A stretch of 64,000 nucleotides of DNA from positions 124,001 to 188,000 of the forward strand of contig NZ_JAJFEQ010000002.1 in assembly GCF_020707265.1 (NCBI RefSeq), read 5' to 3'. Of this stretch, positions 8,848 to 16,571 are shown piece after piece. The position numbers were made by a program, and so were the translations under genes. Position 1 is the first letter of the stretch; each line of letters opens with the position of its first letter. This stretch comes from Massilia sp. IC2-477 (GTDB lineage Bacteria; Pseudomonadota; Gammaproteobacteria; Burkholderiales; Burkholderiaceae_D). The notes beneath the pieces are model-generated. The model ran no database searches and was not told the DNA's origin. It saw only the letters and a list, made by a program, of their open reading frames with translations.

Positions 8848-9020
8848 GGGAAAGATTTCTGCAGAATGGCCGGATATTGTAACGATGAGTTCGGCAACGC
8901 GCAGGCAAAAATGCGGAATGGACGTGTTTGCAACACCGCCCCGGCGCGGCGCGGAAAGACACAATCGGGTACCATCGCACCCTTGCGGCGCCGTGCGCCG
9001 AGGCTTTTTGGACACCGCAC

Positions 9021-9506
9021 ATGAAATTTGAACATCTCATCCAGATCAACGATCCGATGAACCCGCTGATCGACACCATTTCGATCGAGCAGCTGTGGCG
9101 CGGGCTGGTGCTGCGCGCCGAATCGCCGACCCTGTTCGTGCCCCACCTGGACGAATGCACCATCGGCGAACGCAGCAGCGGCAGCTTCAGCCGCCGCCTG
9201 CGCTACGGGGACCTGGTGATCGACGACGTCGTGCACCTGACGCCGCTGAAGGAAGTGCGCTACGAGGTGCCGGCCCAGGGCGAGATCGCCGCTTCCAGCC
9301 TGGTCATGAAGATCGAGGCGCCGACCAGCGCCGTGCTACTGGTGCGCTTCTGCTACGACGACGGCCTCGGCGAGCACAGCGACCCGGCCAACGAAATGTA
9401 CGACGACTTCAAGCGCTCGGCCTACCAGGAAGCCGACATCGACACGGTGCGCATCCTGCGTCAGCTGGCCGGCGAGGGCAAGCTGGATGCGAGCTACCTG
9501 AATTAA
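9021..9506 (+). CDS. DUF1857 (SRPBCC-fold) family protein
   Basis: A 161-residue soluble protein with no signal peptide or membrane segment. Start MKFEHLIQINDP and the conserved blocks LWRGLVLRAESPTLFVPHL and LVIDDVVHL fit the AtaL-like/DUF1857 family, which has a helix-grip (START/SRPBCC) fold that often binds hydrophobic ligands. Its biochemical role is not known. It is divergent from rep across 173 bp, which should carry both promoters. It is a single-gene unit, because the next gene is convergent 44 bp away. Confidence 0.75.
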   Translation: MKFEHLIQINDPMNPLIDTISIEQLWRGLVLRAESPTLFVPHLDECTIGERSSGSFSRRLRYGDLVIDDVVHLTPLKEVRYEVPAQGEIAASSLVMKIEAPTSAVLLVRFCYDDGLGEHSDPANEMYDDFKRSAYQEADIDTVRILRQLAGEGKLDASYLN

Positions 9507-9550
9507 GTTTTTCTGATCTTTTCCGGGTTCAGTTAAGCCCAGCTAATCTT

Positions 9551-10990
9551 CTATGTACCCGGCTCGGTATCGGCCGGGTCGATCTCGCTCTCGCCACGGG
9601 TCAGGCACTGGGCCAGGTCGCGCAGGGCGGTGCGCACGCCCTCCTCGATCACCGGGTGGTAGAAGGGCATGTCCAGCATCTGGTCCACCGTCATGCGCAT
9701 CTGGCAGGCCCAGGACAGCGTATGCGCCAGGTGCTCGGCGCGCGGCGCGATCATCTCGGCCCCCAGGAAGCGGCGCGAGCCGAATTCCGCATACACCCGC
9801 AGCATCCCCTTGTTCTGCAACATGACCCGGCTGCGGCCCTGGTTCTCGAACGAGACCGCGCCCACCGCAAACTTGCGCTTGCCCCCTTCGCACAGGCTGC
9901 GGTAGCTGGCGCCCAGGGTGGCGATGTTCGGCTCGGTAAAGGCGACCGCGATCGCGGTGCGGCGCAGGCCGGGACGCACGTCCGGGTAGCGGCCCGCATT
10001 GTCGCCGGCGATCTTGCCGTGGTCGGCCGCGTCGTGCAGCAGCGGACGCTCGTTGTTGGCGTCGCCGGCGATGAAGATGTGGCTGTTCCCACATTGCATG
10101 GTGCGGGCATCGAAATACGGGATGCCGTCCTCCCCGCGCTCCAGGCCTGTGTGCTCCAGTCCGATATCGTGCACGTTGGGCGTGCGGCCGGCCGCCATCA
10201 AGACGTACTGGAAGCGCTCTGTCTTCTCTTCGCCCAGGGCGTCGCTGACGGTGAGCGCCACTTCCTCGCCTTCCTGCACCGCGCCCACCACCTTCGACTG
10301 GAACTGGATGTCGAGTTCCTCGGTCAATACCCGAGTGGCGCTGCGCAGCACTTCCGGGTCGCTCAGGTGGGCGATGCTGCCGCCGCGCGCGAACAGCTTC
10401 ACGCGCACGCCGAGCCGGTGCAGGGCCTGGCCCAGTTCCAGGCCGATCACGCCGGTGCCGATCACGGCCACCGACTTCGGCAGGTCGTCCCAGTAGAACA
10501 CGTCGTCGCTGGTAGCGATGCCGGGGCCGACATTTTCCAGTGCCGGCAGGCGCAGCGGGGTGGAGCCGGTGGCGATCACGATGCGGGCGGCGGTGATCTC
10601 GGTGTGGTCGTCGACGACCAGCGTATGCGGCCCGGTGAAGCGCGCGTGGCCGCGCAAGCGGTCTTCCTCGGGGAAGGATTCGACGCTTTCCAGCACGAAG
10701 CCGACGAAGCGGTCGCGCTCGCGGCGCACGCGTTCCATCACGGCGCGGCCGTCGATGCGCACCTCGCCGGCATGCACGCCGAAGGGCGCGCTGTGCTGCA
10801 TCGCATGCGCGCTTTCCGCGGCTGCGATCAGGAGCTTGCTCGGCATGCAGCCGACGCGCGCGCAGGTGGTGCCGTAATGGCTGCTTTCGATGACCACGGT
10901 GCGCGCGCCCTGCGCCCGGGCCGCGCGGTAGGCCGTCATGCCGGCGGTGCCGGTGCCGATGATGGCGACGTCCACGTCGAGTTGTTTCAT
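9551..10990 (-). CDS. Dihydrolipoyl dehydrogenase-like pyridine nucleotide-disulfide oxidoreductase
   Basis: A 479-residue class I flavoprotein disulfide reductase. The N-terminal FAD site is IIGTGTAGM. The redox-active pair is in TTCARVGCMPSK (Cys-x4-Cys). The NAD(P) site GTGVIGLELG lies mid-protein, FIAGDANN is the second FAD motif, and the C-terminal catalytic His-Glu is in FYHPVIEEG. This set is complete, so the enzyme should be active. It is not next to 2-oxoacid dehydrogenase genes, so it may be a stand-alone lipoamide dehydrogenase or a related reductase (mercuric/soluble transhydrogenase relatives). The loop around the first Cys (CARVGC) differs from the usual CLNVGC of Lpd. Start ATG at 10990 follows an AGGAGAAC ribosome site. 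Confidence 0.82.
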   Translation of the reverse strand: MKQLDVDVAIIGTGTAGMTAYRAARAQGARTVVIESSHYGTTCARVGCMPSKLLIAAAESAHAMQHSAPFGVHAGEVRIDGRAVMERVRRERDRFVGFVLESVESFPEEDRLRGHARFTGPHTLVVDDHTEITAARIVIATGSTPLRLPALENVGPGIATSDDVFYWDDLPKSVAVIGTGVIGLELGQALHRLGVRVKLFARGGSIAHLSDPEVLRSATRVLTEELDIQFQSKVVGAVQEGEEVALTVSDALGEEKTERFQYVLMAAGRTPNVHDIGLEHTGLERGEDGIPYFDARTMQCGNSHIFIAGDANNERPLLHDAADHGKIAGDNAGRYPDVRPGLRRTAIAVAFTEPNIATLGASYRSLCEGGKRKFAVGAVSFENQGRSRVMLQNKGMLRVYAEFGSRRFLGAEMIAPRAEHLAHTLSWACQMRMTVDQMLDMPFYHPVIEEGVRTALRDLAQCLTRGESEIDPADTEPGT

Positions 10991-11070
10991 CGCGTTCTCC
11001 TGCTTCCTTTGTCGGATAACCAAGACGATACGCGATTTTCCCGAACCCGGCAGGCGACTGGCCGCCGCGC

Positions 11071-11907
11071 CTAGTAGTTGTGCAAGGTGTAGCCGAAGGT
11101 GTAGGTGGTCTGGATCAGGGTGTCTTCCGGGATCCCCTTCGGATGCGGGTAGCGCCGCAGGGCCCGGTCGGCCACTTCGCCCACCACTTTTTCGAAGCCG
11201 CCGGTGACGGCCTTGCGCTTGCGGTCGCGCAGGCGGTCGACTGCGAAGTAGCCGACCAGGTCGTATTCGCGCGAACCGGTCTGCTTCAGCTCGAAGCGCG
11301 GCGTGGCCGGATAGAAGCGCAGCGACACGTCGCCGCCGACCGCGAAGCCGCGCGCCAGGTCGGGGAAGCGCATCTCGGCGGAGATGGTCGACATCACGCC
11401 CGCCACGTAAGTGCAGTAGGCCAGCCGTTCCGGCTTCCACTTGCCCATCTCGGCCACCAGGCGCTCCGGGTCGGCCGGCGCCTTGCCGTCGACCCCGCAT
11501 TCGGACTGGTCGAAGCCGCGCCCGCGCCAGGCCCACCAGATGGCGGCGGCCGCGTCCGGACCATTGACCGGATCGGCGAAGCCCGCCGCCAGCCGTTCGG
11601 CGCCTTCCGGCTGCCCGCCCTCGACGGCGCGCGCATACAGCGGAATGGCGCGCTGCCAGTCGCGCTTGACGCAGACACCATGCTCGTACATGGAGCCGCC
11701 CATCAGCGCCGCCTCGGGCTCGTTCTTCGCCAGGGCCTGTTTCAGCCGCTCGACCGCGCCGCTGCAGTCGCGGTTCTCGATGCGGCGCCGGATTTCCGCG
11801 GCCGACAGCTCGCCGTCGGTCGGCAGGGTCGCCAGCGCGGCCGGCGCGGCCAGCAGCGCCGCGAGAAGAACGGCCAGCCGGCCATGGGTGCCACCTTGGT
11901 ATGCCAT
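11071..11907 (-). CDS. Secreted Sel1-repeat-like protein, paralogue B
   Basis: A 278-residue protein starting MAYQGGTHGRL, with a signal peptide (LAVLLAALLAAPAALA). The ATG at 11907 has a GGAG seven bases upstream. A longer frame from 11943 would overlap the previous gene's stop as ATGA but has no ribosome site. The first half carries Sel1/TPR-like units (SMYEHGVCVK, WQRAIPLYARAVEGGQPEGAERLAAG). The second half is a conserved beta-rich-looking region ending in GYTLHNY. The neighbour upstream is a clear paralogue sharing SMYEHGVCVK, GPDAAAA.WW and EVADRALRRYP. Sel1 repeats bind partner proteins; no enzymatic motif is seen. Location is probably periplasmic and function unknown. Confidence 0.8.
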   Translation of the reverse strand: MAYQGGTHGRLAVLLAALLAAPAALATLPTDGELSAAEIRRRIENRDCSGAVERLKQALAKNEPEAALMGGSMYEHGVCVKRDWQRAIPLYARAVEGGQPEGAERLAAGFADPVNGPDAAAAIWWAWRGRGFDQSECGVDGKAPADPERLVAEMGKWKPERLAYCTYVAGVMSTISAEMRFPDLARGFAVGGDVSLRFYPATPRFELKQTGSREYDLVGYFAVDRLRDRKRKAVTGGFEKVVGEVADRALRRYPHPKGIPEDTLIQTTYTFGYTLHNY

Positions 11908-11939
11908 TGCCACGCTCCTTGGAAAAGTCGAAGGTTTGC

Positions 11940-12815
11940 TCATTCGAGGGAGAACACGTACTTGACCGAGACCGAGGTATCGGTCGGGATGCCTGGAGGC
12001 TGCGGGTAACGGCGCAAGGCGCGGTCGGCGACTTCGCGCATCAATTTCTCGAAGCCGTCCCGCGCTGGAATGGACTCGCGGTCGCGCAGGACATCGCCGT
12101 CGATCAAGCCGTATAACTGATAGGCCCCGGTCTCGCCTTTCTTGACTTCGATGCGCGGCACCCCTGGGAGAAAGCGCAGCGTCACATCGCCATGCAGCCC
12201 CCAGGCCTGGGCTTGTGCCGGATACTTCACTTCCGCCGCGATGGTCCAGAGCACGCCGATGATGTAGTTGCAGATCGCAAGCCTGGCAGGTTCCCAGGTC
12301 TTGAGTTCGGCGACAAAGCGCTCGGGGTCCTGTTCCACGCCTTGTGGGACGGCGCAGGATCCGCTACGCGCTCCGCTTCGGTCGCGCAGGCTCCACCACA
12401 GGGCCGCCGCGGCATCCGGGCCGCGCGCCGGGTCGGCATAGCCGGCCGCCAGGCGCGCGGCAGCTCCCGGCAGGCCGCCCTGGTGTGCCTGCACGTAGAA
12501 GGTGACCGCATTGTCCCAGCTGGCCTTGACGCAAACGCCGTGTTCGTACATCGAGCCAGCCAGCAGCGCGACCTCGGGATGGCCGGCCTTCAGGCCGGCC
12601 TTGAGCTGTTCCACGGCCGCGCCGCAATTGCGGGCGTCGATCCAGATGCGGACGTCGTGGACCGCCTCGAGCGCGGCGCGCGACGCGGCCTGCCCCTGCG
12701 TCAGGGGCAGGGCAAGCAGCGCGGGCAGCAGGCGGCGTGCGATCGGCAGGGGCAAGGCGGGGCTCCGGAACGGTTGAGCTGCCACTCTAGCAAAAATCCG
12801 TGCGCCGAAACTCAC
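11940..12815 (-). CDS. Secreted Sel1-repeat-like protein, paralogue A
   Basis: A 291-residue protein with an N-terminal basic region and hydrophobic segment (RRLLPALLALPLTQGQA), consistent with a signal peptide or anchor. Sel1/TPR-like units occur around residues 60-125 (AAVEQLKAGLKAG, SMYEHGVCVKASWDNAVTFYVQAHQGG). The C-terminal half (GDVTLRFLPGVPRIEVKKGE, GFEKLMREVADRALRRYP) is shared with the next gene, 33 bp downstream, so this is a tandem duplication and likely operon. Two conserved cysteines (MYEHGVC; CNY) recur in both copies. No enzymatic site is visible and the function is unknown. Confidence 0.8.
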   Translation of the reverse strand: MSFGARIFARVAAQPFRSPALPLPIARRLLPALLALPLTQGQAASRAALEAVHDVRIWIDARNCGAAVEQLKAGLKAGHPEVALLAGSMYEHGVCVKASWDNAVTFYVQAHQGGLPGAAARLAAGYADPARGPDAAAALWWSLRDRSGARSGSCAVPQGVEQDPERFVAELKTWEPARLAICNYIIGVLWTIAAEVKYPAQAQAWGLHGDVTLRFLPGVPRIEVKKGETGAYQLYGLIDGDVLRDRESIPARDGFEKLMREVADRALRRYPQPPGIPTDTSVSVKYVFSLE

Positions 12816-12830
12816 GGATGACCACGATGT

Positions 12831-14843
12831 CTAGATATCGAGCGGATCGACTTCCAGCGACCAGCGCACGCGCGACTTCATGGCGCGCAGGATCTCGACC
12901 CATTCGCGGAGAAAAGCCTGCAGCGCCGGGCGCGAGGCCGACTCCACCAGCAGCTGGGCGCGGTCGACGTTGTGCACGCGCGTCATCGTCATCGGGATCG
13001 GATCGTTGATCATCACCGCATCGAAGACCAGGCTGTCGCGCGCCGCCTCCAGGAAGGCGATTGCCGTGGCCAGCTCGGGCGCCTCGGCGCGCAGCAGCGC
13101 CTGGTACATGAAGGGCGGCAGGCCGGCCTGGCGGCGTTCTTCCAGCAGGCTGGCGGCGAAGCGGTCGTAGTCGTGGCGCACCACGGCGCCGTACAGCGGG
13201 TGGCTGGCGTAGCGGGTCTGGACCAGCACTTCCGAAGCCGCGCCGGCGCGCCCTGCCCTGCCCGCCACCTGCATCAGCTGGGCGAACAGGCGCTCGCTGG
13301 CGCGGTAGTCCTGCGAGAACAGCGCGGTGTCGGGGTTCAGGATGCCCACCAGCGTGAGCTTCTTGAAGTCGTGGCCCTTGGCGACCATCTGGGTGCCGAC
13401 CAGGATGTCCACTTCGCCCCGGTGCACGCTGTCGAAGGCTTCCTGGGCGCTGCCCTTCAGGCGGGTGGAATCGGCGTCGATGCGCAGGATGCGCGCTTCC
13501 GGGAACATCGCCGCCAGGCCTTCCTCGATGCGCTGGGTGCCGCGCCCGAGCGGCTGCAGGTCGACGTTGCCGCAGGTCGGGCAGTGGCGCGGGATGCGCA
13601 GCTCCAGGCTGCAGTGGTGGCAGCGCAGCCGGTGCTCGGGACGGTGCAGCACCATGAAGGCGGTGCAGCGGGTGCAGTTGCTGATCCAGCCGCAGGCGTC
13701 GCAGCAGATCACCGGGGCATAGCCGCGCCGGTTCAGGAACAGGAGCGACTGTTCGCCGCGGTCGAGGCGCCCGCGCAGCGCCGCGATCAGGGAGCCGGTC
13801 AGGCCGTCCTTGGGCCGGTCGCGTTCCATGTCGACCAGCTTCACGGTGGGCAGCACGGCGTCGCGCACGGCGCGCTCGCGCAGCTCCAGCTTGCGGTAGC
13901 GGCCGGATTGCGCGTGGTGCCAGGTCTCGAGCGAAGGTGTGGCCGAACCGAGCACGATCGGGATGCCCAGCTGGTGCGCGCGCCACACCGCCAGGTCGCG
14001 CGCCGAGTAGCGCAGGCCTTCCTGCTGCTTGTACGAGGGGTCGTGCTCCTCGTCGATGACGATCAGCTTGAGGTTCGGCAGCGAGGACAGGATCGCCAGC
14101 CGGGTGCCCAGCACGATGCGCGCCCGGCCCTCGTGCGCGGCCAGCCAGTGCAGCATGCGCTCGCCCTCGGACAGGCTGCTGTGCAGGGTGGCCAGCATCA
14201 CGCCGGGAAAACGCGCGCGGATATTCCCTTCCAGCTGGGGCGTCAGGTTGATCTCGGGGACCAGGATCAGGATCTGGGCGTCCCGGTCGCGCCCCAGTAC
14301 CTGGGCGCAGGCCTGCAGGTAGACCTCGGTCTTGCCGCTGCCGGTGACGCCGTACAGCAGCAGCGGAGTGAAGCCCTGGGCGCCGCCGATGCTGTTGGCG
14401 GCTTCCTGCTGCGCCGGGTTCAGCACCGGCATGCTTGACGGCGTCGGATCGTGCGCGCTGTCGTCCTTTGCCAGTTTTTTGAGCGCGCGGTCCAGCGCCA
14501 CGGTCTTGGGCACGCGCAGGTTCTTTGGCAGGCCGGGCAGCGCCACCTCGCCCAGCGGGCGCTGGTAATAGTCGGCGGCGAACTGCGCCAGTGCGATCCA
14601 GCGCTCGGGCAGCGGCGCAAGCTGGCTGCGCACGGCGATCGCGTCCTTCAGTTTATCGAGCGGGACCTCGGTGTCCTGTTTGACCGCGACGATCAGGCCG
14701 ACCACTTCGCGCCGCGCGAAGGGCACCAGCACCAGCTGGCCGACAAGCGGCTCCTGGCCCGGTTCGCAGGACCAGCGGTAGTCGAAGCAGCTGTTGAGCG
14801 GTGTGTCGAGCGCAACCTGTAGGAAGCAGTGTGCCAAGTCCAA
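12831..14843 (-). CDS. priA: Primosomal protein N' (replication restart helicase PriA)
   Basis: A 670-residue superfamily 2 DNA helicase that recognises stalled forks and reloads DnaB. The N-terminal DNA-binding domain opens with LAHCFLQVALDTPLNSCFDY. Helicase motifs include GVTGSGKTEVYLQ (Walker A) and IVIDEEHDPSYK (DEEH box). They are followed by the paired zinc-binding cysteines inserted in the helicase core (CCDACGWISNCTRC; CHHC; CPTCG), which are diagnostic of PriA. GTQMVAKGHDFKKLTLVG is motif V. The length is somewhat short compared with E. coli PriA (732). It sits directly beside an AT-rich, DnaA-box-containing intergenic region, with hemE beyond it. Confidence 0.95.
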   Translation of the reverse strand: MDLAHCFLQVALDTPLNSCFDYRWSCEPGQEPLVGQLVLVPFARREVVGLIVAVKQDTEVPLDKLKDAIAVRSQLAPLPERWIALAQFAADYYQRPLGEVALPGLPKNLRVPKTVALDRALKKLAKDDSAHDPTPSSMPVLNPAQQEAANSIGGAQGFTPLLLYGVTGSGKTEVYLQACAQVLGRDRDAQILILVPEINLTPQLEGNIRARFPGVMLATLHSSLSEGERMLHWLAAHEGRARIVLGTRLAILSSLPNLKLIVIDEEHDPSYKQQEGLRYSARDLAVWRAHQLGIPIVLGSATPSLETWHHAQSGRYRKLELRERAVRDAVLPTVKLVDMERDRPKDGLTGSLIAALRGRLDRGEQSLLFLNRRGYAPVICCDACGWISNCTRCTAFMVLHRPEHRLRCHHCSLELRIPRHCPTCGNVDLQPLGRGTQRIEEGLAAMFPEARILRIDADSTRLKGSAQEAFDSVHRGEVDILVGTQMVAKGHDFKKLTLVGILNPDTALFSQDYRASERLFAQLMQVAGRAGRAGAASEVLVQTRYASHPLYGAVVRHDYDRFAASLLEERRQAGLPPFMYQALLRAEAPELATAIAFLEAARDSLVFDAVMINDPIPMTMTRVHNVDRAQLLVESASRPALQAFLREWVEILRAMKSRVRWSLEVDPLDI

Positions 14844-14877
14844 CCTTCTTGAGTGACGGAGCCGAGAACCAGAAGCC

Positions 14878-14886
14878 TGTGGAAAA
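14878..14886 (-). promoter_or_regulatory. DnaA box (TTTTCCACA)
   Basis: The minus strand reads TTTTCCACA, a full match to the consensus TTWTNCACA. It is the first half of an 18-bp unit repeated at 15168. It lies 35 bp upstream of the priA start. Confidence 0.5.
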
Positions 14887-15043
14887 CTTTGTGAATAGCG
14901 CTGTACTTGACCGTGATCGAGGTTTACGTTAGATCAACTCGAAACGCGCGATTCGCTGGGACAACAAAAAATTATTCAATAAAATCAGTGTCTTACAAAC
15001 CAAGAGTTATCCCTGTTAACAACCCGGGCTGGAATCGCCTTGC

Positions 15044-15052
15044 TGTGCATAA
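15044..15052 (-). promoter_or_regulatory. DnaA box (TTATGCACA)
   Basis: The minus strand reads TTATGCACA, a full match to TTWTNCACA. It lies in the middle of the priA-hemE gap. Confidence 0.5.
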
Positions 15053-15167
15053 CTGCACATGTGTAAGGGGAAAACTCGTTGCGGTGCACCAGAAACTTCA
15101 GACCTTACTTGAAGAGTTGAGCTAAGTCCGCGTAAACCAAGCACTTTTCCCAGCTCATCAGTCACAG

Positions 15168-15176
15168 TGTGGATAA
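15168..15176 (-). promoter_or_regulatory. DnaA box (TTATCCACA, perfect strong-box sequence)
   Basis: The minus strand reads TTATCCACA, the high-affinity DnaA sequence. The adjoining TTGTTCACA (15180-15188) is a one-mismatch site, so the two sites start 12 bp apart in the same orientation. Confidence 0.6.
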
Positions 15177-15395
15177 CTTTGTGAACAATGGACAGGAAGC
15201 CTGGACAATTTACCTCTTAAGGTCCGGACCTACTGTGTAAATCCACAGTCCCTCATGAAAAAAACGTTTAAGAATCATTGATTTACGTCTTCTCATGCCC
15301 GGCAAAGATGTCCACAGGAATAATTTTGAAGTTTTACGAACTTGTGAACAAGTGTGATTTTGCTGCGGCAACGCCTGCCGCAGCAATGACCCGGG

Positions 15396-16478
15396 TTACA
15401 CCGCGCGCTGTTTGCGGCTGAAGTCGTGCACGGCTTCTACCATTGCCGTCACCGATTCCGGCGGGGTGAACTGCGAAATGCCGTGGCCAAGGTTGAAGAC
15501 GTGGCCGTGGCCTGCCGAGGGTTGTCCATAGGCGCTCAGGGAGCGCTCCACTTCGGCCCGGATCTGCTCCGGCGCGGCGAACAGGATCGCCGGGTCGAGA
15601 TTGCCCTGCAGGGCCACGCGGTCGCCCACCAGGGCGCGCGCCTTGCCCAGGTTGACGGTCCAGTCCAGGCCCAGCGCGTCGGCGCCGATGTCGGCCATTT
15701 CGTCCAGCCACAGGCCGCCGCCCTTGGTGAACACGATCGCCGGGATGCGCACGCCATCCTTCTCGCGTTGCAGCTGGCTCACCACCTGCCGCATGTAGTT
15801 CAGCGAGAATTCCTGGTAGGCGCCGTCGGCCAACGCCCCGCCCCAGGAGTCGAAGATCATCACGGCCTGGGCGCCGGCGTCGATCTGGGCGTTCAGGTAC
15901 TGGCTGACTGCGCGCGCGTTGGTGTCCAGGATGTGGTGCATCAGGTCGGGACGCGCGTACATCATCTTCTTGATGGTGTGGAATTCTTTCGAGCCGCCGC
16001 CTTCGACCATGTAGCAGGCCAGCGTCCACGGGCTGCCCGAGAAGCCGATCAGGGGCACGCGGCCGTTGATCGCGGTGCGGATCTGGGTCACTGCCTTGAA
16101 GACATAGTCGAGCGACGCCATATCCGGTACCTGGAGGGCGCGCACTTCCGCTTCCGTGCGCAGCGGGCGCTCGAACTTCGGGCCTTCGCCGTCGGCGAAA
16201 TACAGGCCCAGGCCCATCGCGTCCGGCACGGTCAGGATGTCCGAGAACAGGATCGACGCGTCCAGCGGATAGCGATCGAGCGGCTGCAGCGTGACCTCGG
16301 TGGCGAAATCCGGATTCTTTGCCAGGCCCAGGAAGGAACCGGCCTGCTGGCGCGTGGCGCGGTATTCCGGCAGGTAGCGTCCCGCCTGGCGCATCAGCCA
16401 CACCGGGGTGTAGTCAGTCGGCTGGCGCAGCAGCGCACGCAGGAAGGTGTCGTTCTGAAGCGGGGCAAATTGTGGCAT
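15396..16478 (-). CDS. hemE: Uroporphyrinogen decarboxylase
   Basis: A 360-residue cytoplasmic enzyme of haem synthesis that decarboxylates the four acetate side chains of uroporphyrinogen III to give coproporphyrinogen III. Conserved blocks are present: [16 protein letters not shown] (substrate-binding arginines), [19 protein letters not shown] (catalytic Asp) and [20 protein letters not shown]. The C-terminus has [17 protein letters not shown] at 16478 gives the usual N-terminus; a TTG nine bases upstream is a less likely start. The gene is complete and of normal length (about 350-360). It is divergent from the S9 peptidase gene, and its 3' end faces the AT-rich DnaA-box region. Confidence 0.96.
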   Translation of the reverse strand: MPQFAPLQNDTFLRALLRQPTDYTPVWLMRQAGRYLPEYRATRQQAGSFLGLAKNPDFATEVTLQPLDRYPLDASILFSDILTVPDAMGLGLYFADGEGPKFERPLRTEAEVRALQVPDMASLDYVFKAVTQIRTAINGRVPLIGFSGSPWTLACYMVEGGGSKEFHTIKKMMYARPDLMHHILDTNARAVSQYLNAQIDAGAQAVMIFDSWGGALADGAYQEFSLNYMRQVVSQLQREKDGVRIPAIVFTKGGGLWLDEMADIGADALGLDWTVNLGKARALVGDRVALQGNLDPAILFAAPEQIRAEVERSLSAYGQPSAGHGHVFNLGHGISQFTPPESVTAMVEAVHDFSRKQRAV

Positions 16479-16535
16479 GGCTGACAATCGGATTCGGAGG
16501 GAAAACCTCCATTATCGCATCTTTGGGGGTGCACT

Positions 16536-16541
16536 TATAAT
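16536..16541 (+). promoter_or_regulatory. Probable -10 box for the S9 peptidase-SNF2 unit
   Basis: A perfect TATAAT lies 31 bp upstream of the ATG at 16572, in the 93-bp divergent gap with hemE. The matching -35 region (about 16513-16518) is poor, so strength and exact +1 are uncertain. Confidence 0.4.
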
Positions 16542-16571
16542 GCGTTTCTTGCCCAATTGAGAGAACCTGCC

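Larger units (their letters stand above)
14844..15395. other. AT-rich intergenic region with DnaA-box cluster: candidate replication origin
   Basis: The 552-bp gap between priA and hemE has no credible gene and is far richer in A/T than its surroundings (22 of 60 bases G/C in 14941-15000). Three 9-mers fit the DnaA consensus TTWTNCACA on the minus strand (14878, 15044, 15168), including one perfect TTATCCACA. Four more differ by one base (14890, 15180, 15234, 15343), all in the same orientation. An 18-mer, TGTGGA-A/T-AACTTTGTGAA, is present twice (14878-14895 and 15168-15185). The A/T-rich stretch near 14962-14987 could be an unwinding element. Caulobacter oriC also abuts hemE. dnaA is not in the window, and gene orientation to the right does not diverge cleanly, so this remains a candidate. 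Confidence 0.5.

Noticed and set aside
15001-15020. TTATCCCTG-like site near 15007 as a DnaA box
   Set aside because: It lacks the CACA end of the consensus, so it was not counted.
14907-15125. 72-residue frame in the priA-hemE gap
   Set aside because: No recognisable protein and no ribosome site. It lies in the AT-rich DnaA-box region and runs through one of the boxes.
15334-16401. 355-residue frame over hemE in another phase
   Set aside because: Shadow of hemE. It has no haem-synthesis motif and is Arg/Pro/Gly-rich.
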